In this document: piece by piece, positions 1 to 5,623 of the stretch
Layout of the letters: every line of letters begins with the position of its first letter
Numbering within the stretch: the stretch's first letter is position 1
From: an uncultured Collinsella sp.
GTDB taxonomy: Bacteria > Actinomycetota > Coriobacteriia > Coriobacteriales > Coriobacteriaceae
Direction of reading: 5' to 3'
Assembly: GCA_900556675.1 (NCBI GenBank)
Contig: USQE01000062.1
Span: 1-6,727 of the forward strand
Length of the DNA: 6,727 nucleotides
Notes under the pieces: generated by a model
What the model saw: the letters and a program-made list of their open reading frames with translations, nothing else
What the model was told of the DNA's origin: nothing
The model's database searches: none
Position numbers and translations under genes: made by a program

Positions 1-2015
1 ACGCCACTCACGGCATCGCGCTCTTTAGCGAGATCGCGCGCCAGGAAGTGGGCGGCAAGGAGCGCGACTACTTTTTGCTGGAATACGCCGATGGCGACAA
101 GCTCTACGTGCCGCTCGAGCAGGTCGACCGCATCACGCGCTATGTTGGCCCCGACGGCGACAAGCCGCGCCTGACCAGGCTCAACACCGCCGACTGGACG
201 CGGGCTACCAACAAGGCGCGCAAGAATGCCAAAAAGCTGGCGTTTGACCTGGTCGACCTGTATACGCGCCGCTCGTCGATTACCGGTATCGCCTGTCCGC
301 CCGATACGCCTGAGCAGATCGAGATGGAGGAGAGCTTCCCCTACGACGAGACACGCGACCAGCTGGAGGCTATCGCCGACATCAAGGCAGACATGGAGGC
401 GCCCAAGCCCATGGACCGCCTGCTGTGCGGCGACGTGGGCTTCGGCAAGACCGAGGTCGCCCTGCGCGCGGCCTTTAAGTGCGTGGACTCCGGCCGCCAG
501 GTCATGGTGCTCTGCCCCACGACCATTCTGGCCCAACAGCACTACGAGACATTTTTTGAGCGCTTTGCCCCGTTTGGCCTTGAGGTCGAGGTGCTCAGCC
601 GTTTCCGCACGCCGGCGCAGCAAAAGCGCGCGCTCAAGGCGTTTGCCGAGGGCACGATCGACGTGCTCATCGGCACGCACCGTCTGCTTTCGGCCGATGT
701 GAACCCCAAGAACCTGGGCCTGGTGATCATCGACGAGGAACAGCGCTTTGGCGTGCAGCACAAGGAACAGCTCAAGAACCTGCGCGAGCAGATTGACGTG
801 CTCACGCTTTCGGCAACGCCGATTCCGCGAACCATGCAGATGGCCACGAGCGGCGTGCGCGACATGAGCCTGATCACGACGCCGCCGACCGGGCGTCGTC
901 CCGTGATCGTGCACGTGGGGGAGTACGACCCCGATGTGGTGAGTGCGGCGATTCGCCTGGAGGTGGGCCGCGGCGGCCAGGTGTACTACGTGTCCAACCG
1001 CGTCAAGACCATCGACGACGCCGTGGCGCGCGTGCACGAGGCCGCGCCCGAGGCGCGCGTGGGCGTGGCGCACGGCAAGATGAGCCCGCGCGAGGTCGAG
1101 GACGTGATGATCGAGTTCGCGACCAAGAAGATCGACGTGCTTATCGCCACGACCATCGTGGAGAGCGGCATCGACAACGCAACGGCCAACACGCTCATCA
1201 TCGAGGATTCGCAGCGTCTGGGTCTGGCACAGCTCTACCAGCTCAAGGGCCGTGTGGGCCGTTCTGCCACGCAGGCATACGCGTACTTTATGTTCCCCGG
1301 CGAGCTGCCGCTCACCGAGGAGGCGACGGCGCGCCTGACCGCACTGTCCGAGTTCCAAGACCTGGGCAGCGGCATGCGCATTGCCATGCGCGACCTGGAG
1401 ATTCGCGGCGCCGGCTCGCTTATGGGGGCCGAGCAGCACGGCAACCTGTCGAGCGTGGGCTTTGACCTGTTTACGCAGATGCTGGGCCAGGCTGTGGCCG
1501 AGGCGCGCGGCGATGACGACGCCGGCGTGGAAGCGGCGAGCGTGGGTATTAATCTGCCGGCCGACTACTTCTTGTCCGAGGAGTACCTGCCGGCGGTGGA
1601 CCAGCGCGTGCTCGTGTACCGCAAGCTCGCAGCGGCCGAGGACCTGGAGAGCATCGATGAGGTGCAGGAAGAGACCGAGGCCGCGCATGGCGAGCTGCCG
1701 TTGGCAGGACTCAACCTGTTCAATCGCGCACGAATCCGCATTCGCGGCGAGCGCCTGGGGCTCGAGAGCGTCACGCTCAGCGGCGGTCGCATCACGTTTT
1801 TGGGCGTCGACGTGCCCAAGAAGGTGGCCTTTGAGCTAAAGACCCGCTATGGCGCGGTGAACTTCCCCAAGAGCCGCAAACTGTCGGTGCCCTACAAGGC
1901 GGGCGCCGGCGCGGGCAGCGGCCTGGGTCGCGGTCTCGACGCCAACGACGGTACCGGCCCCGTGGCCGCGGCACTCATGCTGTTGCAGCAGTTGGGTGCG
2001 AGCGACGACGACTAA
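1..2015 (+). CDS. mfd: Transcription-repair coupling factor Mfd, C-terminal part (5' end outside window)
   Basis: Mfd is a cytoplasmic ATP-dependent DNA translocase that displaces stalled RNA polymerase and recruits UvrA/UvrB to template-strand lesions. The reading frame is open from base 3 (ATHGIALF...) through the left edge, so the GTG at 48 is not the real start; about 670 residues are present of a family usually about 1,100-1,200 long. Order seen: the RNA-polymerase-interacting (CarD-like) domain with THGI and GDKLYVP; the RecG-like helicase lobes with Walker A GDVGFGKTE (from 429), GTHRLL (669), DEEQ box (732-743), SATPIPRT, TTIVESGID and QLKGRVGR (1239-1262); the RGAGSLMGAEQHG segment just after; then the TRCF C-terminal domain (about 1550-1710). 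The UvrA-binding N-terminus lies upstream. The protein ends in a Gly/Ala-rich tail and DDD. The helicase motifs look intact. Identification is very secure from conserved motifs. Confidence 0.98.
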   Translation, partial: ATHGIALFSEIARQEVGGKERDYFLLEYADGDKLYVPLEQVDRITRYVGPDGDKPRLTRLNTADWTRATNKARKNAKKLAFDLVDLYTRRSSITGIACPPDTPEQIEMEESFPYDETRDQLEAIADIKADMEAPKPMDRLLCGDVGFGKTEVALRAAFKCVDSGRQVMVLCPTTILAQQHYETFFERFAPFGLEVEVLSRFRTPAQQKRALKAFAEGTIDVLIGTHRLLSADVNPKNLGLVIIDEEQRFGVQHKEQLKNLREQIDVLTLSATPIPRTMQMATSGVRDMSLITTPPTGRRPVIVHVGEYDPDVVSAAIRLEVGRGGQVYYVSNRVKTIDDAVARVHEAAPEARVGVAHGKMSPREVEDVMIEFATKKIDVLIATTIVESGIDNATANTLIIEDSQRLGLAQLYQLKGRVGRSATQAYAYFMFPGELPLTEEATARLTALSEFQDLGSGMRIAMRDLEIRGAGSLMGAEQHGNLSSVGFDLFTQMLGQAVAEARGDDDAGVEAASVGINLPADYFLSEEYLPAVDQRVLVYRKLAAAEDLESIDEVQEETEAAHGELPLAGLNLFNRARIRIRGERLGLESVTLSGGRITFLGVDVPKKVAFELKTRYGAVNFPKSRKLSVPYKAGAGAGSGLGRGLDANDGTGPVAAALMLLQQLGASDDD

Positions 2016-2052
2016 CGGGTCGACGCTGCAAACGCCCCATTTGGGCACTCTG
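2014..2052 (+). repeat. Intergenic repeat, copy 1 (after mfd)
   Basis: This stretch overlaps the last two bases of the mfd stop codon. It matches 6641-6679 without gaps at 31 of 39 positions. The left block AACGG-TCGACGCTGC and the right block CATTTGGGCA-TCTG are nearly identical, and a variable 8-base middle separates them. A GTTC follows in both copies, with a 2-base offset. Copy 1 contains a small GCCC-CATTT-GGGC hairpin (2034-2046), which copy 2 does not preserve. Function is unknown. Confidence 0.6.
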
Positions 2053-2060
2053 GTTCCATC

Positions 2061-2067
2061 GAAAGGA
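2061..2067 (+). promoter_or_regulatory. Ribosome binding site for the PAP2-family gene
   Basis: The purine-rich GAAAGGA lies 4 bases before the ATG at 2072. It supports that start over the next in-frame ATG at 2105. Confidence 0.7.
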
Positions 2068-2071
2068 AAGC

Positions 2072-2935
2072 ATGTTCGGATACATCTATAAGAAAGACGT
2101 CGCCATGATCGCGGTTGTCCTGTGCCTTTGTCTGGGCGTGGGCAGTTTCTTCGATTATCAGATCTCGAGTGCGCTGTTCAACGTCGGCAGCATGTACGGC
2201 CGCTTTATCGAGGCCGCCGGCGAGCTGCCGTTCGAGCTGACGGCAAGCGTCGCGGGCGTCATGCTCGTGCGCGCGGTGCGTCCCGACTCCAGGGGGAGCA
2301 AATGGCTCGCCGTGCTCGGCATCCTCGTCAACGTTGGCCTGGCCGGCTACGAGATCGTCTCGTCCCTGCGGGTTGGCGGTAAACTCATCGCAGCTCAGTT
2401 GGTGCTGACGTTTGTGCTGGTCATCGCTGCCAACCTTATCGTCTATCGCCTCACGCGCACGACCGAGTCCGACGAGCTCACGCGCTGGGCGTTGATGGTA
2501 CTTGCCGTGTGGGTCGCTCAGGCCATTATCCTCAACGTGGTCGTCAAGCCGCTGTGGTCGCGCCCACGCATGCGCGTGATCGAGGTGACGCAGGGGCTCG
2601 ATTTTCAGCCGTGGTGGGTGATCGGCAACCCCGACAAGTGGGCCTTTATTGCCGCCGGCGTGATCAAGGACGGCTTTAAGTCGTTTGCGAGCGGACACAC
2701 GGCGCACGCGGCGATCGGCCTTATGCTCGCCGGGCTTCCCGCGGTGGCCTTTAAGGAAAAACCGTCGCGCCGCCGGGTGGTCTTTTGGACGGCGGCTGTG
2801 GTCGCGGCGCTCGTCGCCTTTGGCCGCATCGTGATCGGAGCTCACTTTTTAAGCGACGTGAGCTGCGGCTTTGCCCTGGTGCTGGTGCTTGAGTGCCTTG
2901 CCGCGCGCATTGCCTATCCCAACGGCGTACAATAG
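2072..2935 (+). CDS. PAP2-superfamily integral membrane phosphatase-like protein
   Basis: A 287-residue polytopic membrane protein. Hydrophobic stretches lie at about residues 11-26, 51-68, 78-98, 105-125, 138-158, 211-227, 236-250 and 263-280. The second half carries the three phosphatase blocks of the PAP2 family: K159-x6-R166 (KPLWSRPRM), SGH with H209 (FASGH), and R252-x5-H258-x3-D262 (GRIVIGAHFLSD). Family members remove phosphate from lipid phosphates such as phosphatidate, phosphatidylglycerol phosphate or undecaprenyl pyrophosphate at the membrane. The substrate here cannot be read from sequence. The Lys, Arg, His and Asp catalytic positions are present, but motif 1 ends RM instead of RP and motif 2 has Ala instead of Pro before SGH. 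It starts 56 bases after mfd and ends 45 bases before the aldolase-like gene, so co-transcription is possible. It could instead be a non-lipid PAP2 phosphatase. Confidence 0.87.
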   Translation: MFGYIYKKDVAMIAVVLCLCLGVGSFFDYQISSALFNVGSMYGRFIEAAGELPFELTASVAGVMLVRAVRPDSRGSKWLAVLGILVNVGLAGYEIVSSLRVGGKLIAAQLVLTFVLVIAANLIVYRLTRTTESDELTRWALMVLAVWVAQAIILNVVVKPLWSRPRMRVIEVTQGLDFQPWWVIGNPDKWAFIAAGVIKDGFKSFASGHTAHAAIGLMLAGLPAVAFKEKPSRRRVVFWTAAVVAALVAFGRIVIGAHFLSDVSCGFALVLVLECLAARIAYPNGVQ

Positions 2936-2967
2936 CTCCGTTTGAATCATCGGGCCCGTGCCCGGCT

Positions 2968-2974
2968 AGAGAGG
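2968..2974 (+). promoter_or_regulatory. Ribosome binding site choosing the ATG at 2981
   Basis: AGAGAGG sits 6 bases before the ATG at 2981. An upstream in-frame TTG at 2942 would add 13 residues (a basic, non-conserved NHRARARLER-type extension) and has no comparable site. The ATG at 2981 is therefore preferred, and the protein then begins with the family-typical MLAFNNDYSHG. Confidence 0.75.
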
Positions 2975-2980
2975 ATTGCC

Positions 2981-4006
2981 ATGCTCGCGTTTAACAACGA
3001 CTATTCCCACGGCGCACATCCGGCAGTGCTGCAGGCGCTCGTCGACACCAATATGGAGCCGCAGCCCGGCTACGGTACCGATGCACACACCGAGCGTGCC
3101 AAGCAGCTTATCCGCGAGGCCTGCCAGGCTCCCGATGCCGACGTGTTTTTTCTGGTGGGCGGCACGCAGGCCAACGCGACGGTGATCGACATGCTGCTCG
3201 CGCCCTACGAGGGCGTCGTTGCTGCCGAGACTGGCCACGTCGCCTGCCATGAGGCGGGCGCTATCGAGTTTGGCGGCCACAAGGTGCTCACCATCCCCGG
3301 CTACGAGGGCAAGATGCACGCCGAGGACCTCGAGAACTATATCCAGGTGTTCTACGAAAACGAGAGCTACGAGCACACGGTGTTCCCGGGCGCCGTGTAC
3401 GTGAGCCTATCGACCGAGTATGGCACGCTGTACTCCAAGGCCGAGCTCGCGGCGATTCACGCAGTGTGCCAGAAGCGCGAGATTCCGCTGTTTGTGGACG
3501 GTGCTCGCCTGGCCTATGCGCTGGCGGCCGATGAGTGCGACATTACCCTGCCCGAGCTGGCGCAGCTGTGCGACGTGTTCTACATCGGCGGCACCAAGTG
3601 CGGCGCTCTGTGCGGCGAGGCCGTGGTGTTTTGCGGCATGCACGCCCCGGCGCATCCCATTCCGCGCATTAAGCAGCACGGCGCGTTGCTGGCCAAGGGC
3701 CGCCTCACGGGCGTGCAGTTTGAGGCTCTTTTTACCGATGGCCTGTATTTTGAGATTGGTCGCCAGGCGATTGAGACCGCGCAGGCGCTTCGTCGCGTGC
3801 TGCACGAGCGCGGCTACCAGTTCTTCTTGGAGACGCCCACAAACCAGCAGTTTGTGATTCTGCCCAACGAGGACATGGCCCGCATTCGCGAGCATGCGGC
3901 GATCGAGTACTGGGAAAAGTACGACGATACCCACACGGTGGTGCGTTTTTGCACCAGCTGGGCCACGACGCAGGAGGATATCGACGCGTTGGCGGCTGTC
4001 CTGTAG
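2981..4006 (+). CDS. Low-specificity L-threonine aldolase-like PLP enzyme (beta-eliminating lyase family)
   Basis: A 341-residue cytoplasmic fold-type I pyridoxal-phosphate enzyme, full length for the family. Such enzymes cleave L-threonine or L-allo-threonine to glycine and acetaldehyde; related members act on other beta-hydroxy amino acids. Visible landmarks: N-terminal FNNDYSHGAHP; PLP-phosphate loop GGTQAN (60-65); ETGH with H86, which stacks on the cofactor; VDGAR with D173 and R176; the Schiff-base lysine K206 in GGTKCGAL; and a C-terminal VRFCTSWATT with R322, the likely substrate-carboxylate binder. All expected catalytic positions are present. The GGTK-type lysine motif is that of the branch common in Firmicutes and gut Actinobacteria, not the SLSKGLGAP type. 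It follows the PAP2 gene by 45 bases and is closed by the terminator at 4021-4068. The exact amino-acid substrate is inferred from family only. Confidence 0.9.
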   Translation: MLAFNNDYSHGAHPAVLQALVDTNMEPQPGYGTDAHTERAKQLIREACQAPDADVFFLVGGTQANATVIDMLLAPYEGVVAAETGHVACHEAGAIEFGGHKVLTIPGYEGKMHAEDLENYIQVFYENESYEHTVFPGAVYVSLSTEYGTLYSKAELAAIHAVCQKREIPLFVDGARLAYALAADECDITLPELAQLCDVFYIGGTKCGALCGEAVVFCGMHAPAHPIPRIKQHGALLAKGRLTGVQFEALFTDGLYFEIGRQAIETAQALRRVLHERGYQFFLETPTNQQFVILPNEDMARIREHAAIEYWEKYDDTHTVVRFCTSWATTQEDIDALAAVL

Positions 4007-4020
4007 CCTGATGTAATGAC

Positions 4021-4068
4021 AAGGGGCCGCCCTGCGCCTGGGCTTGGCGCAGGGCGGCCTTTGCTTTT
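4021..4068 (+). terminator. Strong intrinsic terminator after the aldolase-like gene
   Basis: A perfect 14-bp GC-rich stem (left arm 4025-4038, GGCCGCCCTGCGCC; right arm 4046-4059) encloses a 7-base loop and is followed by TTTGCTTTT (4060-4068). It begins 14 bases after the stop at 4006. It separates the upstream + strand genes from the acetyltransferase gene. Confidence 0.92.
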
Positions 4069-4083
4069 GGGGAGAAGGGTTGT

Positions 4084-4674
4084 ATGACCGAGATGTCCGA
4101 GCCGACGATTCGCCTGGCGACGCCCGGAGACGCACCGGCGTTGCTTGCCATCTATGAGCCGTATGTGCGCCAGACGGCGATTACCTGCGAATACGAGGTG
4201 CCGAGCGTTGAGGAGTTCGCCGGGCGCATCGAGCGTACGCTCAAGCGCTATCCGTATTTGGTGATGGAGTTGGACGGGCGTCCGGTAGGCTATGCCTACG
4301 TGAGTCCGCTTAACAGCCGCGAGGCATACGACTGGTCGGTCGAGACATCGATCTACCTGGCGCGCGATGTACGCCACGGCGGGCTGGGCCGCAAGCTGCA
4401 CGATGCGCTCAAGCAATGCCTGATCGCGATGGGCATCACCAACATGTGCGCCCTCATCGCCGTGCCGCACGACAAGGACGACGAGTATCTGACGCACAAC
4501 AGCCAGGATTTCCATGCCCATATGGGATATCGCCTGGTGGGCGCTTTCGATCGCTGCGCCCAAAAGTTCGGCCGCTGGTACGACATGTGCTGGATGGAGC
4601 TGGTCCTGGCCGAGCGCACACCCAACCAACCCAAGCCAACCTGGTTCCCCGACCTCCCCAAACCTACCATCTAG
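4084..4674 (+). CDS. GNAT-family N-acetyltransferase, phosphinothricin-acetyltransferase-like
   Basis: A 196-residue cytoplasmic acetyl-CoA-dependent N-acetyltransferase. The N-terminus TIRLATPGDAPALLAIYEPYV is the usual GNAT beta1-alpha1 region. Motif A, the acetyl-CoA pyrophosphate loop, is RHGGLG (97-102). The core strand VETSIYL (86-92) and the C-terminal HMGYRLVG (146-153) followed by KFGRWYDMCWME (161-172) match the Pat-like branch, whose members acetylate phosphinothricin, methionine sulfoximine or unidentified amines. The stretch DKDDEYLTHNSQDFHAHMGY (130-149) is longer than the corresponding part of classical Pat. The start at ATG 4084 is supported by GGAGAAGG a few bases upstream; ATG 4093 is a weaker alternative. 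A Pro-rich tail ends the protein. The gene lies downstream of a strong terminator, so it needs its own promoter, yet only 15 bases separate that terminator from its ATG; transcription may rely on read-through or a promoter inside the upstream gene. It converges on the GntR gene. The substrate is unknown. Confidence 0.88.
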   Translation: MTEMSEPTIRLATPGDAPALLAIYEPYVRQTAITCEYEVPSVEEFAGRIERTLKRYPYLVMELDGRPVGYAYVSPLNSREAYDWSVETSIYLARDVRHGGLGRKLHDALKQCLIAMGITNMCALIAVPHDKDDEYLTHNSQDFHAHMGYRLVGAFDRCAQKFGRWYDMCWMELVLAERTPNQPKPTWFPDLPKPTI

Positions 4675-4695
4675 GGAAAGGTTAATTTTGGCAGG

Positions 4696-5418
4696 TTAGC
4701 CGATGGGCTCGGTGTATTTGGCGCGGTCGGTGCGCTGGATGCGCTTGGAGACATGGAGCGGGCGGCCGTCGGTGTCGTAGACGTAGTCGGTGATCAGGAT
4801 CAGCGCCTGCCCACGCTCAACGTTGAGCAAAAACGCCTCGTTTTGCGAGGCATAGCACACCTCAAAGGTCTTATGTCCCTGTGCCGGCGCGCGATGGAAT
4901 TCCTGGCGCAGCGTGGCGTAGAGCGAACCGTTGATATCGCGGTCGATGAGTGCTTCAAAGCTCGGTGGTAGATAGGTGGTCTCCAGGCACAGTGGCGCAT
5001 CGTCCAGATAACGCAGACGGACAAGTTTGACGAGCTTGCTGCCCACGGCGGCATCAAAGAACTTGGCTATGCTGCCGCCCGCCTTGGTAAAGCCCGAGTC
5101 CACCGTGCGCGTGGTGGGCTTCATGCCCTGACCCTGGACCTGCGCTGTATAGCTCGAAAACACCAGGTTGTTCTCGTGGAGCGCCGGCGTGTCGGCCACA
5201 AAGGCGCCGCGCCCGCGCTCGGTTCGAACCAGACCCTCATCAACGAGCACCTTAAGGGCATGGCGTACGGTGCTGCGCGACAGCCCCGATTCGTCCATGA
5301 GTTCCATCTCGGACGGCAGCTTGTCTCCGCGCGCGTAGGTGCCGGCGGCGATGCGGTCGCGAAGCGTACCCGCCAAGCGCTCGTATTGGCTCAGTTTCTT
5401 TTTAGATGAAGCGTTCAT
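4696..5418 (-). CDS. GntR-family (HutC subfamily) transcriptional repressor with UTRA domain
   Basis: A 240-residue regulator of normal family length. A winged helix-turn-helix lies at about residues 10-75, with YERLAGTLRDRIAAGTY, KLPSEMEL, recognition helix LSRSTVRHALKVLVDEG (46-62) and wing RTERGRGAFVA (65-75). A UTRA ligand-binding domain covers about 95-232, including RLRYLDDAPLCLETTYLP and GSLYATLRQEF. UTRA domains usually sense phosphorylated sugars, amino acids or similar small molecules and release DNA on binding. The gene is divergent from the SIS-domain enzyme across a 205-bp region holding repeated TTGTATGC boxes, so the natural inference is control of that enzyme and of itself. 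Translation starts at the ATG whose complement is 5416-5418; the Shine-Dalgarno is weak (AGG 8 bases upstream), consistent with low expression. The gene is convergent with the acetyltransferase gene, with 21 bases between the stops and no clear terminator there. The effector is not determined. Confidence 0.93.
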   Translation of the reverse strand: MNASSKKKLSQYERLAGTLRDRIAAGTYARGDKLPSEMELMDESGLSRSTVRHALKVLVDEGLVRTERGRGAFVADTPALHENNLVFSSYTAQVQGQGMKPTTRTVDSGFTKAGGSIAKFFDAAVGSKLVKLVRLRYLDDAPLCLETTYLPPSFEALIDRDINGSLYATLRQEFHRAPAQGHKTFEVCYASQNEAFLLNVERGQALILITDYVYDTDGRPLHVSKRIQRTDRAKYTEPIG

Positions 5419-5438
5419 GCGATCAGCCTATATCTAAC

Positions 5439-5446
5439 TTGTATGC
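5439..5446 (+). promoter_or_regulatory. Putative repressor box 1, TTGTATGC
   Basis: This box lies 21 bp upstream of the gntR-type start codon. In its wider form TAACTTGTATGC it differs from box 3 (TAGCTTGTATGC) at one of 12 positions. Its location suggests autoregulation. Assignment to this repressor is inference from position and repetition. Confidence 0.5.
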
Positions 5447-5538
5447 TTATCTAAGCAAGCATGTATTCAATACGACAACAAAACCGCTGGTAGCCAATTA
5501 TCAAAAACCGCATCAGCAAAAATTCTAAGACAAATATA

Positions 5539-5546
5539 GCATACAA
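5539..5546 (-). promoter_or_regulatory. Putative repressor box 2, TTGTATGC (minus strand)
   Basis: The plus strand reads GCATACAA. It shares the 9-mer TTGTATGCT with box 1 in the opposite orientation. It lies 78 bp before the SIS start codon, in the region where a promoter would be expected. Confidence 0.45.
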
Positions 5547-5577
5547 CTAGTCGACATAACCAAAACATGTATGTAGC

Positions 5578-5585
5578 TTGTATGC
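5578..5585 (+). promoter_or_regulatory. Putative repressor box 3, TTGTATGC
   Basis: This box is 38 bp before the SIS start codon. It is preceded by TGTATG at 5568-5573, so two TGTATG hexamers lie 11 bp apart, about one helical turn. The position is suitable for blocking transcription of the SIS gene. Confidence 0.5.
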
Positions 5586-5605
5586 CATCGAGAGCATCAA
5601 ACGAG

Positions 5606-5612
5606 AAGAAAG
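5606..5612 (+). promoter_or_regulatory. Ribosome binding site for the SIS gene
   Basis: AGAAAGG is followed 11 bases later by ATG 5624. A nearer ATG at 5616 is in another frame and terminates after nine codons, so 5624 is the start. It gives the expected short N-terminal helix before the first SIS domain. Confidence 0.65.
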
Positions 5613-5623
5613 GCTGATGCGCG

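Larger units (their letters stand above)
5419..5623. promoter_or_regulatory. AT-rich divergent control region between the gntR-type gene and the SIS gene
   Basis: This 205-bp stretch is conspicuously AT-rich next to its GC-rich neighbours and has no plausible gene. It must hold promoters for both divergent genes, but no pair of -35/-10 hexamers is convincing enough to place. It contains three exact TTGTATGC boxes (5439-5446 +, 5539-5546 -, 5578-5585 +) and two CATGTAT words (5460-5466, 5566-5572). It also carries a TATCTAA direct repeat (5431-5437, 5448-5454) and a TGCTT-ATCT-AAGCA inverted repeat (5444-5457). These are the best candidates for the repressor's operators. Confidence 0.8.

Noticed and set aside
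48..50. GTG as the start of a short mfd-like gene
   Set aside because: The Mfd reading frame and its conserved THGI motif continue upstream to the window edge, so this is an internal valine codon.
2012..2845. 277-codon open frame antisense to the PAP2 gene
   Set aside because: The translation is rich in H, R, D and Q with no family signature. The sense strand encodes a coherent membrane protein with three PAP2 motifs.
2951..2964. CGGGC-CCGT-GCCCG hairpin before the aldolase-like gene
   Set aside because: The 5-bp stem has no following T-run, so it is not a terminator. It is probably chance in GC-rich DNA.
2942..2980. Upstream TTG start for the aldolase-like gene
   Set aside because: It lacks a ribosome binding site and adds a basic extension unlike family members. 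ATG 2981 has AGAGAGG at good spacing.
4080..4087. TTGTATGA at the acetyltransferase start, similar to the repressor box
   Set aside because: It is a single 7-of-8 match formed partly by the start codon, with no flanking similarity. It is best treated as chance.
4659..4690. Possible bidirectional terminator between the convergent acetyltransferase and gntR-type genes
   Set aside because: AACCT/AGGTT (5 bp) and CCTA/TAGG (4 bp) are the only pairings. They are too weak, despite the AATTTT that follows.
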